The notes under the pieces: generated by a model
What the model saw: the letters and a program-made list of their open reading frames with translations, nothing else
Databases searched by the model: none
What the model was told of the DNA's origin: nothing
Program-made: the position numbers and the translations under genes
Shown here: one piece after another, positions 23,997 through 29,768 of the stretch
How the letters are laid out: each line of letters opens with the position of its first letter
Position numbering within the stretch: the stretch's first letter is position 1
IMG/VR virus record: IMGVR_UViG_3300005918_000057
Coordinates: 1-37,918 of that record
Reading direction: 5' to 3' (one strand)
Length of the DNA stretch: 37,918 bases
DNA from: a virus

Positions 23997-25052
23997 ATGA
24001 CATCATATCAATTAACTTCTGAAGTTACTGCAATAGGAGAAATCAGTGTGACAGGAAATGTAATTCCCTCTCATTGGTTGCAAGCTATAACATTCGATAA
24101 CGGTAAGCCATATTTTGTAGCAGTAATGTTATTAAGTGAGATTAGATATTGGTATACACCAACTGAAATAGAAGATGAAGAGACAGGACTTGTAGTCAAA
24201 GTAAAAAACAAATTTAAGGCAGATTTTCTTCAAAGGTCTACAAAAAAATTAGCTGAAAAATTTGGTTTTTCAGAAAAACAAGTAAAGGATGCGTTACGCT
24301 TTTTAGAGAAAAAAGGGTTCATAAAACGACATTTTCGTACTATTTCATATGGTGATGGAATCGTAGCCTCTAACGTTCAGTTCATTGAGATTATTCCAGA
24401 ATCAATAAGGAACATTCAAAAAATCCCTACCTATGGACGTGCAAGTCCTAGCGCCAGGACGTGCAAGTCCGAGGGGGAGGACACCCAGGGGGGGACGTAT
24501 ACAAAGAATACTACATCTATTACTACAAATATTTATAAAGTCAATGAAGAGGCAAAGCCTCAGTCAATGCCCTCACAGAAAAAGAAGATTAAGAATCCAA
24601 TAGACTTTCTTGAAACATCAGAAGAAAAAAAATACTATCGTACTCTTATCAAGCTTGTTCCAGAGGAAGGGAAAAGTCTTGATCCTTCATCCGTGTCAGC
24701 ATGGATAAAAGAGTTTGGAGTCTCTCGAGTAAAAGAATCAGTTATTGTGTACTGGGAACAAGTAGCTAAGTCTAAAAACGATGTAAAAGTACCAATTCCT
24801 AGAGAAGCAGGGGGTTATATTCGCAATATATTAAATAATCTTACGATAAAGCCTGAAAATGATAACACTAGAATGAATAAAGAATATGCTAAAGAGCTAT
24901 CTAAAAATAACTTACATGTAAAAGCGTTGGATAAGTACGCTAAAATAGAAGCTGGCTCTTTCATTGATGAGATTTATTATAACGCACCACCAGAAGCCTT
25001 CAAAAAGTGGTTGAATGATAAGATTGAAGCATCAAAAGAATATGCTGCTTGA
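23997..25052 (+). CDS. Replication initiator-like protein (winged helix)
   Basis: A 351-aa protein with AAAGGAAAG upstream. Residues 20-125 carry a winged-helix region: NVIPSHWLQAITFDNGKPYF, a hydrophobic helix, then KKLAEKFGFSEKQVKDALRF and LEKKGFIKRHFRTI. This layout is common in phage and mobile-element replication proteins. Residues 145-180 are a low-complexity linker. The C-terminal part (about 190-351) is helical, with VPEEGKSLDPSSVSAWIKEF and REAGGYIRNILNN, possibly the part that recruits the host helicase machinery. The linker DNA contains two iterons, a G-rich run and an AT-rich stretch, as in the lambda O gene. No helicase or polymerase is encoded nearby, so host enzymes are presumably used. 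Confidence 0.7.
   Translation: MTSYQLTSEVTAIGEISVTGNVIPSHWLQAITFDNGKPYFVAVMLLSEIRYWYTPTEIEDEETGLVVKVKNKFKADFLQRSTKKLAEKFGFSEKQVKDALRFLEKKGFIKRHFRTISYGDGIVASNVQFIEIIPESIRNIQKIPTYGRASPSARTCKSEGEDTQGGTYTKNTTSITTNIYKVNEEAKPQSMPSQKKKIKNPIDFLETSEEKKYYRTLIKLVPEEGKSLDPSSVSAWIKEFGVSRVKESVIVYWEQVAKSKNDVKVPIPREAGGYIRNILNNLTIKPENDNTRMNKEYAKELSKNNLHVKALDKYAKIEAGSFIDEIYYNAPPEAFKKWLNDKIEASKEYAA
24435..24550 (+). other. Candidate replication origin (iterons + G-run + AT-rich tract)
   Basis: GGACGTGCAAGTCC occurs at 24435-24448 and 24457-24470, exactly 22 bases apart. Each copy is nearly palindromic (six of seven pairs). A shortened GGACGT is at 24493-24498. A G-rich run (24471-24494) stands out in an AT-rich genome, and an AT-rich tract (24501-24550) follows. 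The two iterons are read in different frames (GRASP versus RTCKS), so the repeat is kept at DNA level rather than protein level. Iterons plus an unwinding region inside the initiator gene is the lambda O arrangement. Confidence 0.55.
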
Positions 25053-25062
25053 TTAAAAAGCA

Positions 25063-25091
25063 TTGACGTATATATAACTTTAATGTAACAT
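25063..25091 (+). promoter_or_regulatory. Sigma-70-like promoter for the Hc1-like gene
   Basis: TTGACG at 25063-25068 and TAACAT at 25086-25091 are separated by 17 bases. RNA would start about 26 bases before the ATG at 25125. Downstream, TTAATGT repeats (25081 and 25100) and CATTAATG, a palindrome also found in the early promoter at 19791, may mark an operator. This is one of the best promoter matches in the window. Confidence 0.6.
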
Positions 25092-25124
25092 GTATTGCAT
25101 TAATGTTAACGAGAGGATAAACAA

Positions 25125-25343
25125 ATGATTAAGAAAGAATACACTAGAGAAGATAAATTTGTAGATTTAGTAAACGATATTATCATTTTACTTGCCGATA
25201 TCAGGAAAAATATACATAAGTCCATGAGTGGAAATAAAGCAGCAGCTAGGAAGGCAAGAGTCTTGCTTGTAAAGCTTGCAAAGAAAGGCAAATATTACCG
25301 AAGTCTTTCAATTATACATGTTCCAACGATCACGAAAGGATAA
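25125..25343 (+). CDS. Histone H1-like (Hc1-like) DNA-binding protein
   Basis: A 72-aa basic protein with GAGAGGA upstream. Residues 35-63 (SGNKAAARKARVLLVKLAKK, then GKYYRSLSI) closely follow the conserved core of bacterial histone H1-like Hc1 proteins: GNKAAA-x-R-x-R, KL-x-K and YR-x-x-SI. The N-terminal 34 residues are a helix as in that family. The lysine/alanine-rich tail of chlamydial Hc1 is absent. The likely role is binding and compacting DNA, perhaps phage or host chromosome. It has its own promoter and follows the replication gene. The family call is from motif memory. Confidence 0.65.
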   Translation: MIKKEYTREDKFVDLVNDIIILLADIRKNIHKSMSGNKAAARKARVLLVKLAKKGKYYRSLSIIHVPTITKG

Positions 25344-25348
25344 TAACC

Positions 25349-25438
25349 ATGCTGTTTTGTCTCCTAGGCGGCTTCCTTTACGTTGTCTTTGTCTGGGGGA
25401 TATGTTTATTTGTTTCGCAACAATTGTTTAAAGATTGA
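25349..25438 (+). CDS. Membrane peptide, 29 aa
   Basis: An ATG five bases after the Hc1-like stop, with AAAGGA nine bases upstream, opens a 29-codon frame. Residues 3-23 are almost wholly hydrophobic (FCLLGGFLYVVFVWGICLF), one membrane helix, then a short polar tail (VSQQLFKD). The tight spacing and ribosome site support it, but so short a frame can arise by chance. The function is unknown. Confidence 0.45.
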   Translation: MLFCLLGGFLYVVFVWGICLFVSQQLFKD

Positions 25439-25464
25439 TGTTATTCAAAAGGGGGAAGGAAGGC

Positions 25465-25536
25465 TAATTAAATCCTCAAATTTGAAAGATAACGCCTAAT
25501 CCATGAAAGTACATGGGTAATAATTAAAGCCTCAAA
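25465..25536 (+). repeat. Two 16-bp repeats in a 148-base noncoding leader
   Basis: TAATTAAATCCTCAAA (25465-25480) and TAATTAAAGCCTCAAA (25521-25536) differ at one base and are 56 bases apart. A small hairpin CCATG/CATGG lies between them at 25501-25516. The stretch 25439-25586 has no convincing gene and may be the leader of the next gene. Paired repeats with a hairpin between suggest an RNA-structured or protein-bound leader. Confidence 0.45.
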
Positions 25537-25586
25537 ATAAGGCAGCAAACAGCCATTACGGCTATTTTAAAACAGGAGCAAAAACA

Positions 25587-25958
25587 GTGGAAAAACAGTG
25601 GAAAGATTCTAAGGAAGTAAGAGAAGCTAGTAAATGCATTAAAGAAGTAAGAACTTTTCTTTTAGGTGAAGGTAATTATAGGTTTAATTCAATTATATCA
25701 GCTTTAATAACATTGCTAGTTGAAGGACTAGATAAAGTTAATATCGAAAAAGAAAGACAGTATCTATATTCTACTATCATAAAGAGTTTACTTGATAAAA
25801 TGGAAAATGATGATTTGACCTATGATCCTAAAACGGCTAGTGAATTTTTTACAAGTACCATTTGTATCAATAACGTTGACGATGACGTTGATGACAGAGA
25901 GAAAAAAGTTAAAAAAGCACTAGAAGCTTTGCTAAATATTTTTAAAACAGTTGAGTAA
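25587..25958 (+). CDS. Unknown 123-aa helical protein (GTG start)
   Basis: AGGAG lies eight bases before a GTG at 25587; a second GTG four codons later is less well placed. The protein is helical and charged, with a central hydrophobic patch (FNSIISALITLLVEGLDKV, about 31-49) and an acidic stretch near the end (NNVDDDVDDREKKVKKALEA). No family is recognised. It is followed two bases later by a zinc protein gene. Confidence 0.5.
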   Translation: MEKQWKDSKEVREASKCIKEVRTFLLGEGNYRFNSIISALITLLVEGLDKVNIEKERQYLYSTIIKSLLDKMENDDLTYDPKTASEFFTSTICINNVDDDVDDREKKVKKALEALLNIFKTVE

Positions 25959-25960
25959 AC

Positions 25961-26182
25961 ATGCAAGAAGAAGAAGACGAAGAGAAGATATTTCATTTCG
26001 AACACGATGGCGAAGCAAGTGGTACGCTTATACCTTTTTGCCCTCACTGCTACAGGTATTGTCGTGCAGGTTATGACGATGGATCTATTACGTTAGGCAA
26101 TAACGAAATAGATTGCGAGCATTGCGGTAAAAAATTCTGGTGTGAAGCCGATATTTCGTATTATTCACGGAGAGAGGAATAA
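25961..26182 (+). CDS. Small zinc-ribbon-like acidic protein
   Basis: A 73-aa protein with FCPHCYRYCRAGYDDG and IDCEHCGKKFWCEAD, that is two CxxC pairs about 22 residues apart, typical of a zinc ribbon. The first ten residues are nearly all acidic. It starts two bases after the previous stop. Such proteins in phages may bind DNA or host transcription factors; no specific role is visible. Confidence 0.6.
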   Translation: MQEEEDEEKIFHFEHDGEASGTLIPFCPHCYRYCRAGYDDGSITLGNNEIDCEHCGKKFWCEADISYYSRREE

Positions 26183-26183
26183 C

Positions 26184-26462
26184 ATGAAAATTACGTATTA
26201 TCACAAAAACGACGATGGAGGGGCTAGGATTGCCTCCTTTGGCATATACATCCCGCAATGGCATATGACCATAAACAATCTCTCTGTCATCAAAGGGAAG
26301 TCTTCAGGCTGGTTTGTTACCTTGCCCTCGTTTAAAGATAAAGATACTCAAGAATGGTGCAAAACTGTTGAATTTGATAAAGATGACGGAGAAAGATTTA
26401 TGAAAGCCGTTTGTGATGCCCTAGAACTATATGCTAAAGTTCCAGGGGTAACTATTGTCTAA
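26184..26462 (+). CDS. SpoVG-like small protein
   Basis: A longer frame opens at 26142, but GAGAGGAATAAC places the start at 26184, one base after the zinc-protein stop. The 92-aa product has IASFGIYIPQWHMTINNLSV, SGWFVTLPSFKDKD and a C-terminal helix (DGERFMKAVCDALELYAKV), the order of a SpoVG-like fold with its F-V-x-x-P-S strand. SpoVG homologues bind nucleic acid; in phages they sit in early operons near recombination genes. The match is moderate. Confidence 0.55.
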   Translation: MKITYYHKNDDGGARIASFGIYIPQWHMTINNLSVIKGKSSGWFVTLPSFKDKDTQEWCKTVEFDKDDGERFMKAVCDALELYAKVPGVTIV

Positions 26463-26806
26463 TGAGATTTCAAAAGTTTAAAAAGTTTAAAAAGTTTGGC
26501 ACGGCTACTACCAAATTCAAGAACGTGCCTATTGTCATCGATGGTTTTCGCTTTGATTCAAAGCTTGAAGGTCGTTACTATCAACAGCTTAAGATTAGAC
26601 AGAAAGCTAATGACATAAAGTACTTTTTACGCCAAGTCAGCATTCATCTTACTGGAAACATACGCTATGTTGTTGATTTCGTTATATTTGAGAATGATAA
26701 TTCTGTAAGGTATATCGATTGCAAAGGCTTTGAAACCCCTGTTTTTTTGCTGAAGAAAAAACTTGTTGAAGCTGAGTACCCTATTCATATCGAGGTAGTA
26801 AAATGA
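26462..26806 (+). CDS. DUF1064-like PD-(D/E)XK endonuclease
   Basis: A 114-aa protein overlapping the previous stop by one base. After a basic N-terminus with FKKFKK repeats, residues 31-115 match DUF1064: FDSKLEGRYYQQL (catalytic-type Glu), IRYVVDFVIF (Asp) and RYIDCKGFETPVFLLKKKL (Asp-x-Lys). DUF1064 proteins are phage PD-(D/E)XK nucleases, probably branch-cutting or resolvase-like, useful before packaging. It overlaps the next gene by four bases (ATGA). Confidence 0.75.
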   Translation: MRFQKFKKFKKFGTATTKFKNVPIVIDGFRFDSKLEGRYYQQLKIRQKANDIKYFLRQVSIHLTGNIRYVVDFVIFENDNSVRYIDCKGFETPVFLLKKKLVEAEYPIHIEVVK

Positions 26807-27270
26807 AAGCTTTTCCAAATATAGCATTCGATTGGTTTAGGTCGTTAGATGGACGTATTACTAGTTTAGCTTACGAACACGCTCGTAACTCAACAACTTT
26901 GTGTATTGGTATCAGAATAGAAAAATATCGTAGCGTAGAGCGATATATCGATATTGTTGGCTATGTAGAAATTACACATAATAGCGAGATCCTAAACGTT
27001 GCCATACCTGCTACCATCGAAGCTTACGACAGACAGCAAACAAAGCATACCAAAGCAAAAAAACCTATCCATAAAAAAACAACAACAGACTACCCAGACA
27101 GCTTTAACGAAAGATCAAAATTTAAACCTTTTGAGCTTATTGGCTCGCTTTGGATGAAAGATCCTAACAATGTCGGTGTAAAAAAACCATATCGACTTCT
27201 TCATGTACAAAAAAATAATTGGAAGACTTGGCTGCTAGTAGATGATCCGTTACAACACAAAGGAAATTAA
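26803..27270 (+). CDS. Unknown 155-aa protein, coupled to the nuclease
   Basis: The ATG overlaps the DUF1064 stop, so the two are translationally linked. The first half is strand-rich (RYIDIVGYVEITHNSEILNV), the middle is basic and Lys/Thr-rich (KHTKAKKPIHKKTTTDYPDS), and the end is Trp/Lys-rich. The basic linker suggests nucleic-acid contact. I do not recognise the family, and the partner role is inferred from overlap only. Confidence 0.5.
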   Translation: MKAFPNIAFDWFRSLDGRITSLAYEHARNSTTLCIGIRIEKYRSVERYIDIVGYVEITHNSEILNVAIPATIEAYDRQQTKHTKAKKPIHKKTTTDYPDSFNERSKFKPFELIGSLWMKDPNNVGVKKPYRLLHVQKNNWKTWLLVDDPLQHKGN

Positions 27271-27273
27271 ACA

Positions 27274-27558
27274 ATGGCTAAATTCGGAACATTTGAAAAA
27301 GTGGATAGTTCCAATATGGAACATACCAAAGAATATGAACCCTGTTATTATCTTGAAGATAATAAGCTAACTACCCATGAAAGAGCTTTAGTAGAAAGTG
27401 GTCGTTTAATTGGTAGCAAAATGACTGATACTACTATGAGACTTTGTATTGAATCTATTATTGAAAGTATTAAACTTGAAAAAAAAGAAGGAATTGAACC
27501 CTCAGAAATATTAAACAACCTAGAGCATACGCTAGTAAATTATATCTCCAAGGGTTAA
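27274..27558 (+). CDS. Unknown 94-aa protein, last of the right early operon
   Basis: The gene starts three bases after the previous stop with CAAAGGAAATTAAACA as leader. The product is mainly helical (ESIIESIKLEKKEGIEPSEI) and acidic. It closes the plus-strand block and converges on a minus-strand gene, ending only four bases from it. No family recognised. Confidence 0.5.
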   Translation: MAKFGTFEKVDSSNMEHTKEYEPCYYLEDNKLTTHERALVESGRLIGSKMTDTTMRLCIESIIESIKLEKKEGIEPSEILNNLEHTLVNYISKG

Positions 27559-27562
27559 TTGT

Positions 27563-27667
27563 TTATCTATGTGAGTGCTTTTGCCTCAGCTCCATTGCTT
27601 TGAAATAAAAATAGCCGAGTAAAAAACCACTTGCCGTAAATCCGACATATATAAAAAAGTCTAACAT
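27563..27667 (-). CDS. Membrane peptide, 34 aa
   Basis: AAAGGAGTATAAGT before the ATG is a strong ribosome site. Residues 2-24 form one hydrophobic helix (LDFFIYVGFTASGFLLGYFY), then a basic tail (KAMELRQKHSHR), which suggests an inside-facing C-terminus. It is last in the small minus-strand operon. Its function is unknown; a holin-like or membrane-regulator role would be guesswork. Confidence 0.6.
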   Translation of the reverse strand: MLDFFIYVGFTASGFLLGYFYFKAMELRQKHSHR

Positions 27668-27733
27668 ACTTATACTCCTTTTGTGGAAAGGTACACATAC
27701 ACCTTTTCACTATACTTTTTTCATTGTTTTTTT

Positions 27734-27765
27734 AGGGCGATTGATGTCTATAACTCAATCGCCCT
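27734..27765. other. Perfect 11-bp inverted repeat in the minus-strand operon
   Basis: AGGGCGATTGA and TCAATCGCCCT pair perfectly around a 10-base loop, just after the 59-aa gene on the minus strand. On that strand it is followed by an A-run, on the plus strand by CTTTCT, so neither side has a proper U-tract. It could reduce read-through into the last gene of the operon, or slow plus-strand transcription arriving from 27558. Confidence 0.5.
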
Positions 27766-27769
27766 CTTT

Positions 27770-27949
27770 CTAAAGTGTTGTTACGCTTGGCACTACTTCT
27801 ATCTCGTAACCTAACATTTTAATTAGCTCTAGTGTCTCTAGTGTTAACGTTATTTTGTTGGATATAGAGGCAAATATTTTCGCCTGCTCGCATACTGGGT
27901 AATACCAATCATTACCATATACGTTCTTGTGTTGTATTTGTATTTTCAT
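27770..27949 (-). CDS. Unknown 59-aa protein
   Basis: GAGGAGATATAAG precedes the ATG, a strong site, and the start lies one base beyond the previous gene's stop. The sequence has a Tyr/Trp-rich front (VYGNDWYYPVCEQAKIFA) and an amphipathic middle with ITLTLETLELIKMLGYEIEV, giving a helix-strand pattern. No family is recognised. The ribosome site and the packed position support translation. Confidence 0.55.
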   Translation of the reverse strand: MKIQIQHKNVYGNDWYYPVCEQAKIFASISNKITLTLETLELIKMLGYEIEVVPSVTTL

Positions 27950-27950
27950 C

Positions 27951-28409
27951 TTATATCTCCTCTATGAGTAGCTCTGTTAAACCCCATTTATCAGCGTTTA
28001 ACGAGTTTTCACCATTGAGGTTTGGATATTGAAAACACCATCGTTTACCAAACTTTTCAAACATCTTATCCCTCGTTTCGTTACAAGTTCCATGTATCTT
28101 AACATAATTTTTGTTGTATGGAATATGATCAACCCCAAACGAAAAATACCAATTTTTGCTCTCTTCTTTATTAGTTTTAACTATTTCCACGCAATTATCT
28201 ATAATTTCCCACGTTATACCATTATCATAATCGTGTGATCCTTTCATGAGTTCTAATACCTCAATGCATTCATCTTTTGTTAAATCTTCGTATTCTTCTA
28301 AAATATCGCTTAGATACCACTTTATTTCCATATAAGGGTTTTCTGTATTTCTATCTCTAATTCCGTCCATTATTTTTACTCCTTTATTGGTTATATTTTC
28401 TGTTTTCAT
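27951..28409 (-). CDS. Conserved-looking phage protein, first of the minus-strand operon
   Basis: An ATG at 28451 is in frame, but a strong promoter (TTGACT, TACAAT at 28479-28450) would start RNA near 28443, inside that codon region, so it cannot be used. AAAGGAG precedes ATG 28409, and a second AAAGGAG precedes ATG 28370. The 152-aa form is preferred. Residues about 104-140 (WYFSFGVDHIPYNKNYVKIH, then MFEKFGKRWCFQYP) match a motif often seen in phage proteins of unknown function. The N-terminal half is acidic and helical. Its role is unknown. Confidence 0.6.
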   Translation of the reverse strand: MKTENITNKGVKIMDGIRDRNTENPYMEIKWYLSDILEEYEDLTKDECIEVLELMKGSHDYDNGITWEIIDNCVEIVKTNKEESKNWYFSFGVDHIPYNKNYVKIHGTCNETRDKMFEKFGKRWCFQYPNLNGENSLNADKWGLTELLIEEI

Positions 28410-28449
28410 CTTAATAACTCCTTTTGCTGAGTATTTATTTATGATTATC

Positions 28450-28479
28450 ATTGTATAACAGGTTTACGTATTAAGTCAA
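28450..28479 (-). promoter_or_regulatory. Promoter of the minus-strand operon
   Basis: On the minus strand TTGACT (28479-28474) is followed after 18 bases by TACAAT (28455-28450), or after 16 by TATACA. It fits sigma-70 and decides the start of the downstream gene, since RNA would begin past the ATG at 28451. Confidence 0.6.
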
Positions 28480-28503
28480 CAAGTTTACAAAATAAATTAA
28501 TAA

Positions 28504-28532
28504 TTGACTCTACAAACCACAACGTGTTAAAA
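28504..28532 (+). promoter_or_regulatory. Possible late promoter before terS
   Basis: TTGACT at 28504-28509 and TTAAAA at 28527-28532 with 17 bases between. The -35 is good and the -10 poor (3/6), as expected for a promoter needing an activator. It lies 36 bases before the small terminase gene and back to back with the minus-strand promoter. Confidence 0.35.
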
Positions 28533-28567
28533 ACAAGGTATTACTAACCATATATAAAGGGGATATT

Positions 28568-29035
28568 ATGGCTAAGACTAAGCCTGCACCTAAAACTAAG
28601 GTAAAAAAAGTCATTGGAAGACCTGTTATTTACACGAAAGATAAAATTGAGGAGCTAGCCAAGGATCTTATACAATGGTCAAACTTAGATGATAGTCTTG
28701 TATTGCGGGAATGGTGTTGCAATCACAATCGAGGGGATGACCTTTTCTATGAACTAAGAGAAAAAGAAAAACTATATAAAATAAGTACTTTTTCGCGTGC
28801 CGTTAATTATGCACGCACCAAGATAGGTAGTAGAAGAGAGAAGCTAGCAGGTGCAGAAGGGGGTCTAGATGCTGGTATTATTAGATCAACCCTCGCAAAC
28901 TATGATAGAGAACACTTTAATAACATAAAAGAAATGAAAGCAGCAGGCGAAAAACAACAACAAGAACCTGTCATTGTTAAAGTCGTTAATTATAGTGATT
29001 CAAAAATAAAAAGTAAATCTAGCGGGGAAGATTGA
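28568..29035 (+). CDS. Terminase small subunit
   Basis: A 155-aa protein with AAAGGGGATATT upstream. A basic N-terminus is followed by GRPVIYTKDKIEELAKDLIQ and WSNLDDSLVLREWCCNHNRG, the opening helices of phage small terminases, then RREKLAGAEGGLDAGIIRST, which resembles the oligomerisation region. It would recognise phage DNA and hand it to the large subunit. The large subunit is two genes downstream, separated by an HNH endonuclease gene. Late operon start; position and motif agree. Confidence 0.75.
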   Translation: MAKTKPAPKTKVKKVIGRPVIYTKDKIEELAKDLIQWSNLDDSLVLREWCCNHNRGDDLFYELREKEKLYKISTFSRAVNYARTKIGSRREKLAGAEGGLDAGIIRSTLANYDREHFNNIKEMKAAGEKQQQEPVIVKVVNYSDSKIKSKSSGED

Positions 29036-29090
29036 TCGTCTTTGGTGTGCCTTATCACGCACCCGCTTTTAATCTATAAGGAGATTAAGT

Positions 29091-29768
29091 ATGGGAAATT
29101 TAATTGATCTGACAGGTAAAAGATTTAATCGGTTATTGGTGCTAAAAAGAGCCCCTAATCGCGGTAGGTCTACAATGTGGTTCTGCCGATGTGATTGTGG
29201 AACAGAAAAGATGGTAGGTTCTAATGTGTTAATCTTAGGAAGAACACAGAGTTGTGGATGTCTATGTCTTGAAATTAATTCTAAAAGAATGAAAGAAAAT
29301 AATATTGGTCGTAAAACTCACGGACTAACCAATCATCCTTTACGAGCTATTCGCAAGGCAATGATTGATCGGTGTTATAATAAAAACAATAAATTCTATC
29401 GCTGTTATGGTGGTAGGGATATTTTTGTTTGTGACGATTGGCGCAATTCTTTAGAATCTTTTTACAAATGGTCGATTGATTCAGGATGGAAAAAGGGATT
29501 GTCTATAGATCGTATCAATAATGATGGTGTTTATTGCCCTCAAAACTGCCAATGGATAACAGTTGGCGAAAACAGTAGAAAGCCAAGGACAATGCATAAA
29601 GGTAAACTTAAAGAGGGAATAACTGATTTTTCTATTAAAAATAAATTGCAACACAAAGTGGCTAGAAAATTACTTGATGGTGATTTTACAAGTTGTCAAA
29701 TAAAAGAATATATCTCTTTAGATAGAACAGGTCGTAGGTTTTTTTGGAGGAAATTTGAAAGAAATTAA
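29091..29768 (+). CDS. HNH endonuclease between terminase genes
   Basis: A 225-aa protein with AAGGAGATTAAGT before ATG. Residues 5-60 share the cysteine module of the HNH protein at 20697 (TGKRFNRLLVLKRA ... FCRCDCGTEKM ... QSCGCL). Residues about 90-160 carry RAIRKAMIDRCYNKNNKFYR, GGRDIFVCDDW and LSIDRINNDGVYCPQNCQWI, the D-R-x-N-N-D-G HNH type. The tail (SIKNKLQHKVARKLLDG) could be a helix-turn-helix DNA-reading part. Free-standing HNH genes beside terminases are either homing endonucleases or needed for packaging cuts. It overlaps the large terminase by 14 bases. Confidence 0.8.
   Translation: MGNLIDLTGKRFNRLLVLKRAPNRGRSTMWFCRCDCGTEKMVGSNVLILGRTQSCGCLCLEINSKRMKENNIGRKTHGLTNHPLRAIRKAMIDRCYNKNNKFYRCYGGRDIFVCDDWRNSLESFYKWSIDSGWKKGLSIDRINNDGVYCPQNCQWITVGENSRKPRTMHKGKLKEGITDFSIKNKLQHKVARKLLDGDFTSCQIKEYISLDRTGRRFFWRKFERN

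Noticed and set aside
25551-25563. Small AGCC/GGCT hairpin before the GTG-start gene
   Set aside because: Only four pairs and a five-base loop; too weak to call a regulatory element.
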